The translations under genes and the position numbers were made by a program. DNA of 39,146 nt from Purshia tridentata (taxonomy: Eukaryota > Streptophyta > Magnoliopsida > Rosales > Rosaceae): positions 1-39,146 of the forward strand of contig QANT01001083.1 in the NCBI GenBank assembly GCA_003254885.1. Direction: 5' to 3'. Shown here in pieces: positions 20,801 through 31,760 of this stretch (positions within the stretch are counted from its first letter, which is position 1; each line of letters begins with the position of its first letter). The notes under the pieces were generated by a model. It saw only the letters and a program-made list of their open reading frames with translations. It did not search any database and was not told the DNA's origin.

Positions 20801-22534
20801 TTGCTGGGATCTAGATTCGTGGTGAAGACAGACAACGTAGTTACTAGCTACTTTCAGACCCAGAAGAAGCTGAGTCCTAAGCAAGCACGGTGGCAAGATT
20901 TCCTAGCGGAAGCACGGTGGCAAGATTTCCTAGCGGAGTTCGACATGGCCCTTGAATACAAGCCAGGAAGAACCAACCATGTGGCAGATGCACTGAGTCG
21001 CAAGGCCGAGCTAGCTTCCATGAAGCTTGAAATGCTCAACTCTCTGAGTCAACTTCAGAGTACACTCCTTGGTAGGATCAAGGAGGGGCTAAGTCATGAC
21101 CATATAACAAAGCAGCTCATAGATATGGTCAAGGAAGGAAAAACTCGGCGCTTCTGGCTTAAGGATGGGTTGCTCTATGCCCAAGGAAATCGATTGTACG
21201 TGCCTAAATGGAGCAACTTAAGGAAGGAGCTTATCAAGGAGTGCCATGACACCAAGTGGGCAGGACATCCAGGTCAGCGTCGAACACTTGCATTAGTAGG
21301 TGATACCTACTATTGGCCCCAGATGAAGGATGATGTAGAGGCCTACGTGAAGACTTGTCTTGTATGTCAACAAGACAAGGTTGAACAAAGAAGCCCTGGA
21401 GGATTGTTGGAGCCGCTCCCTATTCCAGAGAGACCATGGGAAAGTGTCTCAATGGACTTTATCTGCGCCTTGCCTAAGTCGGAAGGATTGGGTTCGATCA
21501 TGGTGGTGGTCGATAGGTTCTCTAAGTATGGAACCTTCATAGCAGCACCCACAGACTGTACGGCAGAAGAAGCAGCAAGATTGTTCATGAAGAACGTGGT
21601 TAAGTACTGGGGAGTGCCAACGAGCATCATCAGTGACCGAGACCCTCGATTCACGGGGCGATTCTGGACGGAGTTATTCAAACTCTTGGGGCCCGAACTA
21701 CACTTCTCTACTAGCTTTCACCCACAAACTGATGGCCAAACCGAGCGGGTGAATGCTCTGTTAGAGTTATACTTGAGGCATTTCGTAAGTGCCAACCAGA
21801 AGAATTGGGTCAAGCTGCTGGATGTGGCCCAGTTCTCATATAACTTGCAGAAGAGTGAGTCCACCAACCATAGTCCCTTTGAGTTGGCTACGGGACGCCA
21901 ACCAAATACACCACATACGCTTGTTGGTGGCTACACAGGGAGAAGCCCGGGGGCTTATCACCTCGCCAAGGGGTAGCATGAGGAAGCGGAATTGGCAAGA
22001 TCGTACCTCACCAAAGCCGCCCGACGCATGAAGAAATGGGCAGATAAAAAGAGGCGACAAGTGGAGTACGAGGTAGGAGACTTAGTCCTTGTAAAACTTC
22101 TACCTCAACAATTCAAAGTCTTTCGGAAAGTGCACAAGGGACTGGTGAGGAAGTACGAGGGGCCATTCCCAATTATAAAGAAAGTAGGAAAAGTGTCCTA
22201 CAAAATCCAGCTACCACCTCGACTCAAGATCCATCCAGTCTTCCACGTGAGTTATTTGAAGCCATATAATGAAGACATGGAAGATCCAAGTCGAAGTGTT
22301 TCGAATCGAGCGCCTACCGCAGTAGTCACTTCCTTTGACAAGGATGTCGACTACATCATGGCCGATAGAGTTATCAGAAGGCGCGGAGTCCAACCTTATA
22401 CCGAGTATCTGGTAAAGTGGAAGGACTTGCCAGAGACTGAGGCGAGCTGAGAACGTGAAGATCTACTGTGGCAATTCCCCAAGCACATACGGAAGTTCAA
22501 AGAGGAGGACTCGACGAGGGCGTCGACCGCATAG
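17825..22534 (+). pseudogene. Chromovirus element B gag-pol, full length, three in-frame stops
   Basis: One frame runs from ATG 17825 to TAG 22532-22534 (1569 codons plus stop). It is interrupted only by TAG at 17990, TAG at 21974 and TGA at 22448. Domains: gag core; CCHC-type knuckle from ~351 (CX2CX3HX4C); aspartic protease D428-T-G; RT with YLDD at ~792; RNase H with D ~941; integrase HHCC zinc region, then D1211, D1271 and E1307 (D-35-E spacing); GPY/F-like module; C-terminal chromodomain (~1507-1560). The chromodomain marks it as a chromovirus; the clade (Reina- or CRM-like) is not settled by eye. Two in-frame tandem duplications are present (29 aa at 19280-19453, 9 aa at 20884-20937). 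Two of the stops replace Trp codons that the upstream remnant retains, so they are recent. Confidence 0.92.
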
Positions 22535-22545
22535 GTGGGGGAGAG
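22535..22545 (+). other. Polypurine tract of element B
   Basis: GTGGGGGAGAG lies between the pol stop codon and the TGTCAC start of LTR 3. The same tract precedes LTR 2 at 17140-17150. It is absent before LTR 1. Confidence 0.85.
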
Positions 22546-23071
22546 TGTCACAACCCAGCAATTTTGGTGCAAAGCCCATGAAAGATGAGGTTTTTCTACA
22601 TAGGCCCAGCCCAAGTTCTAGAGAGTTCCACCAAGTTCAAGAATTAAGGACAAGGCCAATTTCTAGAGAACTCTTCAAAGTTCTAGCATATGGAAGTCTC
22701 TAGAACCATTCTAGAGAAATGTAGATAAATATCTAAGAAATGTGTAGAATATGGAAAATTCTAGAACCATCCTTAGATGGGTGACACTTGTGTAATTTCT
22801 AACCATTGGATTAACCTCCTCAAGCCTATAAATAGAAGGAGGCACCTCATTTGTAACCATCAAGCAAATCCTAGCAATTCAAGCTATCAATACAAGTTCC
22901 CTACTTAGCTTTCTCAAAGTGTTCTCTTCTTGTCTTTCTCTCTCAAGGCGTTGTGTCTTAGGGGTTCGAGGAAACTCTCAAGCACATTGGAGGCTGACTT
23001 AGGTGACAAAAAGGGGAGTCGTCTAAGTGCCATCACGGTCATCTAGCAAGGGTAAGTCTAGGTGCGTGACA
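22546..23071 (+). mobile_element. LTR 3 of the chromovirus array, 526 bp
   Basis: It starts TGTCAC and ends GTGACA, with TATAAATA at 22827-22834. The U3 resembles LTR 1, including degenerate HSE-like pentamers at 22616-22643, but lacks ~70-80 bp present in LTR 1 between two short GTGTAGAA repeats. The sequence after it starts GTAAG. No matching GTAAG precedes the array, as expected if the left end was lost. Confidence 0.88.
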
Positions 23072-24287
23072 GTAAGGTGAGTTAGGGGTGTGTAGTGAGA
23101 GAAAAATAGGTGCGTAAATAGTACCACTAGCTAGTCTCTTAAATATATAGTGTAAAATATGAAGGACAATGTTATCTGCCTTCTTTAATTGCCTTCTTAT
23201 TTACTTTTACTGTTCTTCTTGTGCCGCATGTCTTAAAAAAGCACATAAAACTATGTTATAAATGCATAAAAAATTCTATTATATATTTTTTCAATTGTAT
23301 ACCCTCTTTGATTCTTTGTGTCTTAATAAATTAGAGATATTATTTAGAATTCTATTCATTTTAAATCACGTTAACCTAGAAGGCTTTTCACCTACTTCTA
23401 TCACCTCTCACTGCTTTTCCTCCTCCGGTGGACACTAACTTGTGCCATTTCCATAGCAACCACAACCAAATTAACATACAAGATCTATATATCTCGAAAG
23501 GCCATTTGGTAAAGTTGCCAAGGATGCTTTAGCATAGACTAGCATTGATTTTGGTGTGGTTAGTTGGGGGGAGAGGGGAGTATGCAGGTGTGGGGATATG
23601 AGGAGAAAAAAAGAGGAAGAAGCTAGAAGAGAAAGATGGCACGAGGTTGTGTGTATAGAAAGATGTGTAGATGTGGGTTTGCTTCTTCTTCTTTTTTAAT
23701 TCTTTTTTAAATGGATATGAAATAGAAAGAAGAAGAATATGATTTGTAGATGTGCTGCAAAATTTAAGGATTGAATTTTTTGTGTTTTAATTTTTATAGA
23801 TTTGAAACAAGAGGAAAAGGAGATGATGGAGGTGACGGTGGAGTAATGGAGGAGATGAAATGGGGAGGGGTAGAGACTCTGATATGATCCAATTAAAAAT
23901 TTTGTTCAAGAGTTAATTAAAAATATAAAAAAATAATAAACAGGGATGGAAAGGTGAACTGGTGAGTGATAATAAAAAGTTGGTCTTTTTGAGAGCATAT
24001 ATAGAATGAAGAATTTATTTTTTTTAAACATAAATGCATAGTTTTTAAGTATATGTAATGGACATTTGGCATAAGAAAAACAGAGAAAGTAACGGAGAAG
24101 GCAATTAGAGAAGGCGGATATCATTGCTATGTACCAAATTACCAAGTTGTTAATTGTAAAATTCCTATTATTCTATATACATGTATTTGAGTGTCTATTC
24201 TGGCACTAATAATAGTATTGTATGTGTATTAACTGTAGTATACATACATATACTAGAAAAATTTAAGCTAAATCCACCTTAATACAA

Positions 24288-24501
24288 TAGAGCCTGTATG
24301 GTAGAACAAGACCTGATACAAATAGAAAAATATTCATATTGGAGCATTTTTACATATGGTCCAAATCACATGAACTTGTTGAACATAAATCAGGTTTTCA
24401 TATAAGAAAATATAGAGCCTGTATGGTAGAACAAGACCTGATACAAAAAGAAAAATATTCATATTGGAGCATTTTTACATATGGTCCAAATCACATAAAC
24501 T
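24288..24501. repeat. Direct repeat, ~88 bp copies with 125-bp period
   Basis: TAGAGCCTGTATGGTAGAAC and the following ~70 bp (through GGTCCAAATCACAT/A) occur from 24288 and again from 24413 with only a few differences, separated by ~36 bp of unrelated sequence. Confidence 0.85.
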
Positions 24502-24528
24502 AAGGTGGCTGCTTTTATACATTTACAG

Positions 24529-24603
24529 GATGGGGATGGAAACAAGGCCTTGGAAGTTTCTCAGAAGTTGTTCACTACCACAGTACCAGAGGACTTTCAT
24601 TAA
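24529..24603 (+). pseudogene. Possible orphan terminal exon (24 codons)
   Basis: A pyrimidine-rich stretch ending in AG (ATTTACAG) precedes a frame reading DGDGNKALEVSQKLFTTTVP then EDFH and a TAA. The composition is protein-like, unlike the surrounding AT-rich DNA. No upstream exon or family could be recognised. It may be the last exon of a decayed gene or coincidence. Confidence 0.2.
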
Positions 24604-25375
24604 TTAGTTTAGTAATCAACATAGAAATATCTAAGACAGTGTATATTTCCATGGTGACTTGTTATAGATATTTTGTATTTAAATAGTCATTGTTCCATAG
24701 CTTCACAGTCATTGTATTTGATACCTCCCTTTAAGAGAAGATGGATTGGAAATTTAGATGGGAATGACTAGCCCTAGATTTTAGTCTTGCTATTTAGCAA
24801 TGAAGAAATGGAAGCAAATATATGATTCCTACCTAATCGTATGGTTTTATATCTGTACTCTTATATATAGCAAGAAGTTAAAAGTTTGGTGTAACATTTG
24901 AAAATTTCTAAAATTACAAGAAGTTACTGCAGAATTTGTAATTTGAATTGATCCCAGCAAAGTAAAATGGCACAAACCATCATCCAAAGATTGTGCAACT
25001 AAGCTCCATGACGTACGTGTCCCCAACAAGTACAAACAGCTCCTTTGCATCATGTTAAAATGGCTTATTTTCTTTATCTTTCCTTGTTGCATAATTCTTG
25101 TGATGAAATATTTTCTGTATCTTTTCTTGCTGGGGATGAATTTTCAAGAATCAATACTATAAGGTTGCTTTTTCTTATTCAACAAAACAAGAAAAATATT
25201 CATTGTTCCCTTACGCACGTAGTTTGCTTCCTATCATTTCTTTTTATTTTCAGTTTTGTCCCATCTAAAAATTTTTGTCATGAACAAGCTAGAAGCCAAG
25301 AATCGTATAGCTTTATTATTAATTACTTCAAAGATTCCCAGTAAGGCTTTATAAATACTGCTAATGAGGATCTAT

Positions 25376-25717
25376 TGTTGAGAGATATCCCACATTGAAG
25401 ATGTGAGGGCCTTACTAGTGGTTTATAAGGGTTTGAGCTATTCCTCCTATTGCCAATTGGTTTTGGGATGGATGCCTAGATTCCTTCATGGTATCAAAGC
25501 AGGTTATACACGTGATGTGCCTAAACGGCCACACGTGCTCCCACGTCACCCAATATAAATTGTCCACGTGTTAGGCTTGAAATGATGCCACACGTGCGGG
25601 GGCGTGTTGAGAGATATCCCACATTGAAGATGTGAGGGCCTTGCTAGTGGTTTATAAGGGTTTGAGCTACTCCTCCTATTGCCAATTGGTTTTGGGATGG
25701 ATGCCTAGATTCCTTCA
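25376..25717 (+). mobile_element. TRIM element (miniature LTR retrotransposon), 342 bp
   Basis: Two 113-bp LTRs (25376-25488 and 25605-25717) start TGTTGAGAGATATCCCACAT and end TTCCTTCA, differing at very few positions. A PBS-like TGGTATCAAAGC at 25489, one mismatch from the initiator Met-tRNA site, follows the left LTR directly. A GCGGGGGCG purine-rich tract precedes the right LTR. The 116-bp interior has no coding capacity, which is the definition of a TRIM. The flanks TCTAT and TCGAT agree at four of five bases, so a target duplication is possible but imperfect. The interior carries four CACGTG palindromes. Confidence 0.9.
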
Positions 25718-25718
25718 T

Positions 25719-25747
25719 CGATATCTATGCACCAACTTGAGGGGGAG
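25719..25747 (+). mobile_element. 29-bp copia internal 3' end (with PPT) upstream of the 5' LTR
   Basis: This stretch is identical to 30737-30765, the last 29 bp of the copia internal region including the GAGGGGGAG polypurine tract. It lies directly before the copia 5' LTR, where unrelated host DNA would be expected, and directly after the TRIM. Confidence 0.85.
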
Positions 25748-25916
25748 AGTTAGCGTGTAAGCTTGAATTTAGGCTTATAATCTGGCTTAGATTAGGCTTT
25801 CCTTATGTAGCTATGTATTTACTGTATGGTTGACTTACCTTAATTGGTACCTGTATAATTTGTATAAATATACCTTAGATAAATGAAAGATTTATTCAGC
25901 CAAACTCTCTATTTCA
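25748..25916 (+). mobile_element. Copia 5' LTR
   Basis: It begins AGTTAGCG (or TGTAAGC at 25756 if the terminus is taken as TG) and ends TTTCA three bases before the PBS. It matches the 3' LTR at 30766-30961 except for a ~26-bp duplication in the latter and a few substitutions. A TATAAATATA stretch near 25862-25871 may be its TATA box. Confidence 0.8.
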
Positions 25917-25919
25917 TTT

Positions 25920-25931
25920 TGGTATCAGAGC
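25920..25931 (+). other. Copia primer binding site (initiator Met-tRNA)
   Basis: TGGTATCAGAGC, three bases after the LTR, matches the complement of the initiator Met-tRNA 3' end, as in most plant copia elements. Confidence 0.9.
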
Positions 25932-26413
25932 CTAAAAATCTTCCGCTGCCACTGTTTGTTGTTTTTCTTGGTTGAAACTCTAAATTCCCAGAGCCACTTA
26001 CCCGAAACACTTACCCAGTTCTTTGTTTTTGAAATTCTGGCCTTGATTTCTGTTGTAGCTCTCGGTTCTTTATTACCAGTTATCAGCCCAGCCCTGAAAT
26101 CCTTGATTCGTGTTGCTATTCATATTGTTTGCACAACAAACCAGAGACCAGCCCATAGTGCCGTCGCGATGGCCGGTTACTAGAAGGATTGTCGCTGACG
26201 CTCCGACCACCTTGTTGCAGCGTCGTCGCTGCTAGCCTTGGTCCGTCGCTTCTTATCGTCGCCTGGTTTTTTTTTAGGGTCTTTGCGGAATCAACACTCT
26301 ACAGGTTTTGGGTGATTTGTTTTTTTTTTATCAATTGACTATATTATTCTATATTTATAGTCTGTCATTTTTTCTACGGGTCAACACTATTGGGTTACTT
26401 GTTTATCAAAATT

Positions 26414-29400
26414 ATGGGTGATTCTTCAACTGCTGATTTTGGTGGGAAGGCTACGGCTGACAAGATGACATATCCTATCCCAGAACCTGCTTCTCCAATT
26501 TATATTAAATTGGATGGAACCAATTATCGTATTTGGTCCCAGATTTTGGACATGCATATTGCTGGCAGGAAAAAACAAGGATATATCACAGGGCGAAAAC
26601 CAGAACCTGCTGAGAGTGACCCCACTTATGATGAGTGGGTTTCTGAGAATGCTGTAGTCAAGTCATGGCTTATCAATTCCATGACTCCTAACCTTATATC
26701 TCACTTTGTTCAGTGTAGAACAGCCAAGGATGTTTGGGAGGCTGTTAAAAGAAGCTATCTTGATGTCTCTGATTCTTCACAGGTTTACGAACTTCTGAGA
26801 AGAACATATCAACTGCGTCAAGGTGGCCGTTCTATTTCTGAATATTACAATGAGATGAATTCTATTTTTATGGACCTCGACTATCGACGACCAAATGATA
26901 TGGCGTGTCCGGTTGATGCTGAGAAGTACCGGAAACGCTTGGCGGAGGATCGAGTTTATATGTTTCTTGCGGGACTTGATCATAGTCTAGATCAAGTTCG
27001 TGGTCTTGTTCTATCAACCTCTCCTCTTCCAAGCCTGGAGGAAGCTTATTCTGTGGTTCGTCGTGAAGCACAACGGCAGGTTACTATGAGCACTGACTCT
27101 ACTCCTGAGATTTCAGTTCTTGCAGTACAGCAAAATGTGGTTCGACCTAGTCCTTCTGCTTCTGCTACCACTTCTGCTCCTCATGGACGTGTTTGTACCC
27201 ACTGTGGTAAAGATAAACATACAGTGGACACATGTTGGAAACTCCATGGTACACCAGAATGGTATAAACTGAAACTGGCTGAGAAGAAAAAGAAAAAACC
27301 TCCTCAAGCAGCTGTTGTAGATATTTCTTCTCCTGCCGCTTCTCAGGTATCTCGGGGGTCTTCCCAAGGAGGTAATTCTGGAGGTATTTTTGCATTATTT
27401 TCTTCCTCTAAATCTGCTTGGGTTATTGATTCAGGGGCTACTGATCATATGACTAGTAATCCTTCTTTATTCAAGTCTTTATTGACTCCACCTACTCAGT
27501 CTGCTCAAGTTGCTAATGGGACTCCTATGCCAATCACCGGGGCTGGAACAGTCTCTCTCTCTTCTACTCTTACATTGCCTTCTGTTTTGCTTGCACCTAG
27601 CCTTTCAAATAATCTCCTATCTATTAGCCAACTCACAAAAACTCTAAATTGTTCTGTAATTTTTTCTTCTGACAATTGTGTGTTTCAAGACAATCTTACG
27701 AAGACGACGATTGGAACTGGTAGAGAGAGAGGAGGACTTTACTATTTGGAGGGGGCTGGGCAGTCACAGTGCAAGTCTAGTCAAGGTTTTCAAATCACCA
27801 GAGGATCTACCAGGGAGAAAATTCTTTTGTGGCATTGTCGCTTAGGACATCCATCTTTTGCTTACTTAGAACGTTTATTTCCTCGACTGTTTTCTAATAT
27901 TTCTGCTTCTAGTTTGAAATGTGAACAGTGCATCTTTGCCAAAAACCATCGTGTTCCTTTTAAAATAAGCATCAATAAAAGTTCTATTCCTTTCTCATGC
28001 GTTTATACTGATGTTTGGGGTCCGTTTTCTACTCCTTCTATGTCAGGTCATAAATATTTTGTATCTTTTATTGATGACTGTACTCGAGTTAGTTGGGTCT
28101 ATTTGTTGAAATCTAAGAGTGATGTGATTCAAGTTATTCCTCAATTTTACAAAATGATTGTCACGCAGTTTCACACTCCGGTTCAGGTCTTTCATTCTGA
28201 TAATGGTCGGGAGTTTGTTAATCAAACTCTTATTAATTTTTTCAAGCACCATGGCATCATCCACCAGACAACGTGTGCTTACACACCACAACAGAATGGC
28301 GTAGCAGAACGTAAGAATCGCCACTTGCTTGACGTGGCTCGGGCCTTGTGTTTTACTATGTCCGTTCCTAAACGTTTCTGGGCTGATGCTGTTATGGCTG
28401 CTGTCTTCCTTATCAATCGAATGCCTGCACGCACTCTTGACTATCAGACTCCTTTACGGATGCTTTCCCGATATCACTCTATACCTTCAGCTGTTAATGT
28501 CTGCCCTAAGGTTTTTGGCTGTGTCTGTTATGTTCATGTTCACGCTCTTCATCGTGATAAATTTGATCCTCGTGCCCTTCGATGTGTCTTTCTTGGGTAT
28601 TCTAGTTCCCAGAAAGGATATAAATGTTTTCATCCTCCCACAGGAAAATCCTATGTGTCCATGGATGTTGAATTCTGTGAACGAGTATCATTTTTTTCTG
28701 GGGATGTGTCTATGGTTCCTCTTCAGGGGGAGATTAGTAGTAAAGAAGAGGAACAAATCTGGTTGGAAGAAAAGAAATTGTGGATTCTGGGTAAGGGGGA
28801 GGATTCAGCTACTTCTGAGGTTGCTGAATCTGAACCTCAGAATGACAAAGATGAGAGGCCAGCCCGATTGTTCCAGAAAAGTTACACTAGGAGGAATAAG
28901 GAGGTTACTGTCGTGCCTACTCCAAATAGTCCTTCTCTCGATGACACTACCTTACCATTGGATGACTCTCGTGAGGTTGATTCTGAGGTACGTGTTTGAT
29001 CTCCCTTAACTTCTGTTCCTACTTTGAATTCTGACCATATTACTTTAGATTCTACTAACTTGGATTCTCAAGTTGATAGGAGATATCCACTTCGTGACCG
29101 GAAGGAACCTGATAGATGGGGTTTCTCTAAGTCGTCTTCTAATGTAGTATATCCTATGTCTGATTTTGTCTCATATCATCGCCTATCTAAGTCTCATAGG
29201 TTTTTTGCTCTTCAGTTGTCTTCTGTGTCTATTCCTAGTCATTTTCAGGAAGCTCTTGATAATCCCAAGTGGAAATCTGCTATGGAGGAAGAAATGAAGG
29301 CTCTCCAGAAGAACTCTACTTGGGAGATTGTTGAGTTACCTCGGGACAAAAGGACAGTGGGCTGTAAATGGGTGTTTACCGTAAAATACAAGTCAGATGG

Positions 29401-30778
29401 TACAGTCGACAGATACAAAGCTCGACTAGTTGCCAAGGGCTACACCCAGACTTATGGCATTGACTACCGAGAAACCTTTGCTCCCGTGGCTAAGATGAAC
29501 ACTGTTAGAGTCATACTCTCGCTTGCAGCTAATCTGGACTGGCCATTGCGACAATTTGATGTGAAAAATGTCTTCCTTCATGGTAATTTGATAGAGGAGG
29601 TGTATATGGATCCTCCTCCGGGGTTCACACCAAAAGAAGGTAAGGTTTGTAAGCTGAAGAAGGCACTGTATGGATTGAAGCAATCACCAAGGGCTTGGTT
29701 TGGTAGATTGAGCTACGCAATGAAGGCATATGGTTTTAAGCAAGCCTTGGCAGATCACACCTTGTTCTATAAACGGGATAGTGATGATATTACCTTGCTT
29801 ATTGTCTATGTTGATGACATGATTGTTACCGGTAGTAATCCAAGTAAGATTGAGAAGCTACAAGGTTATTTGGCCAAAGAATTTGAAATGAAAGATTTAG
29901 GAGTTCTAAAATACTTCTTGGGCATTGAAGTGTCTCGATCCAAGCAAGGAATTTTCCTCTCTCAACGGAAGTATACATTAGATCTCTTGGCTGAGACTGG
30001 TAAGTCTGCTTGCGAGCCAATTGATACTCCTATTGAGGTGAACCATGGTCTGACTATATATCCTGACCAGGTTCCGACAAATAAGGAAAGGTATCAGAAG
30101 CTAGTGGGGAAATTGATCTATCTAGCCCATACTAGGCCTGACATATCCTATGCAGTTAGCGTTGTGAGCCAATTTATGCATAATCCGAGTGATCGACACA
30201 TGGATGCAGTGGATCGTATTTTGGCTTATCTAAAGTCTTCTCCGGGTAAGGGTATTATGTTCTCCAGGAATGGACACCTAGATATTGTGGGGTACACTGA
30301 TTCTGACTTTGCTGGGTCTCGATTGGATCGAAAGTCTACTTCAGGGTATGTGTCATTTGTTGGAGGTAATTTGGTGACCTGGCGGAGTAAGAAACAAAAT
30401 GTGGTTTCACTGTCTAGTGCGGAGGCTGAATACCGTGCTCTTCATCATGCGACTACAGAGATTACTTGGCTTAAAATTCTCTTAGGTGAACTTGGGTACG
30501 GTCCTCAGAAGCCGGTGAAGATTTTTTGCGATAACATGGCAGCAATTGCAATTGCTAATAACCCTGTGCAGCATGACCGAACCACACATATTGAACTCGA
30601 TAGGAACTACATCAAGGACAACCTAGATTCTGGTGTAATTGAAGTTTCTTATATTAAAAGTGCAGATCAGCTAGCTGATATGATGACTCATGCTGTTACT
30701 AGTGGTCCATTTCATACTGTCCAAGTTGGGCATGTGCGATATCTATGCACCAACTTGAGGGGGAGAGTTAGCGTGTAA
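26414..30778 (+). pseudogene. Ty1/copia gag-pol polyprotein, one in-frame stop
   Basis: I chose ATG 26414 (MGDSSTADF); an in-frame ATG at 26390 adds eight residues. The frame runs to TAA 30776-30778 (1454 codons) with a single TGA at 28997-28999, codon 862. Domains in order: copia gag (LDGTNYRIWSQILDMHI); CCHC knuckle from ~261 (CX2CX4HX4C); protease D339-S-G; GAG-pre-integrase (LWHCRLGHPS, CEQCIFAK); integrase D533, D596 and E632 (D-35-E); RT with YVDD at ~1132; RNase H (YTDSDFAG, SSAEAEY). The PR-IN-RT-RH order defines Ty1/copia. Length is normal for the family. The stop falls in the variable linker between integrase and RT. The C-terminus overlaps the PPT and the LTR start, which is normal for this group. 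Confidence 0.92.
30757..30765 (+). other. Copia polypurine tract
   Basis: GAGGGGGAG lies immediately before the 3' LTR and inside the last codons of pol. Confidence 0.85.
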
Positions 30779-30961
30779 GCTTGAAGTTAGGCTTATAATC
30801 TGGAGCTTGAATTTAAGCTTATAATCTGGCTTAGATTAAGCTTTCCTTATGTAGCTATGTATTTACTGTATGGTTGACTTACCTTAATTGGTACCTGTAT
30901 AATTTGTATAAATATACCTTAGATAAATGAAAAGATCAATTCAGCCAATCTATCTATTTCA
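30766..30961 (+). mobile_element. Copia 3' LTR
   Basis: It corresponds to 25748-25916 but is 27 bp longer, mainly from a tandem copy of the AGCTTGAATTTA...TATAATCTGG segment near its start. It ends TTTCA at 30961. Four bases later, satellite monomer sequence of the 5S array begins. Confidence 0.85.
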
Positions 30962-31642
30962 ATTCACCGAAATGATGTTTTCGCGCATTCTTAACACCTA
31001 AAGTGGATATTTAGGGCTGACACGCTAATCGAGACATGAGAACGTGCGTCCTCATGTCCTTCTTGCAAACGGGGCACGTTTTGATGCAATTTAGACGAAA
31101 GTAGACTGAGTATGCGCTGAAATGAGGTTTTAGCTCCTTCTTAACACGAAATGTGCTTCTTGAGGGCTACAACTTTAATCCAAGCATGAGAACGTGCTTC
31201 TCGCCAACCGCGCACGTTTTGGTGCAACTTTAACCAAGTTGTGCACAGTGTGCACCGAAATGACGTTCCACGCATTCTTAACACCTAAACTGGTTCGTTA
31301 GGGCTAGAACGCTAATCCAAACAAGAGAAAGTGCTTCCTCATGTCCTTATTGCCAACCGGGGACGTTTTGGTGCAATTGAAACAAAATTGGGTTGAGGAG
31401 GCACCGAAATGAGGTTTTCGTGTGTTCTCAACAAAAGCATGTGCTTTGTGAGGGCTAACACACTAATCCAAGGGTGAGAAAGTGCTTTCCCACATCTTTC
31501 TTGCCAACCGGGCACGTTTTCATCGAAATTGCACAAAATTGGATTGAGTACGCACGAAAATGATGTTTTCGTGCCTTCTAAACACGAAATGTGCTTCTTT
31601 ACGGCTAGAATGCTAATCTAAGCCTGGGAAAGTGCTTCCCCA

Positions 31643-31760
31643 GGGTGCGATCATACCAGCACTAATGCACCGGATCCCATCAGAACTCCGCAGTTAAGCG
31701 TGCTTGGGCGAGAGTAGTACTGGGATGGGTGACCTCTTGGGAAGTCCTCGTGTCGCACCC
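31643..31760 (+). rRNA. 5S ribosomal RNA gene, copy 1
   Basis: GGGTGCGATCATACCAGCAC to GTGTCGCACCC is a canonical plant 5S rRNA. The 5' GGGTGCGA pairs with the 3' TCGCACCC to form helix I. Compared with the other copies it has T in place of C at 31737 inside the C-box region and one C fewer at the 3' end (118 nt). A T5 run follows as a Pol III terminator. There is no TATA-like box ~28 bp upstream and the -1 base is A, whereas Arabidopsis 5S genes use a TATA-like box and a C at -1. Expression is therefore uncertain. Confidence 0.95.

Larger units (their letters stand above)
23072..25375. other. AT-rich intergenic DNA, no firm gene
   Basis: No long open frame or recognised domain. The only internal structure is a direct repeat of ~88 bp (from 24288 and from 24413, period 125). 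A short exon-like stretch is present at 24529-24603. Confidence 0.5.

Noticed and set aside
25376..25717. Cassandra-type TRIM (5S sequence in LTR)
   Set aside because: Although a 5S array is nearby, no 5S-like A-box or C-box sequence was found in the 113-bp LTRs.
30962..30966. ATTCA as a copia target duplication
   Set aside because: No ATTCA is present before the 5' LTR, which is preceded by copia internal sequence instead.
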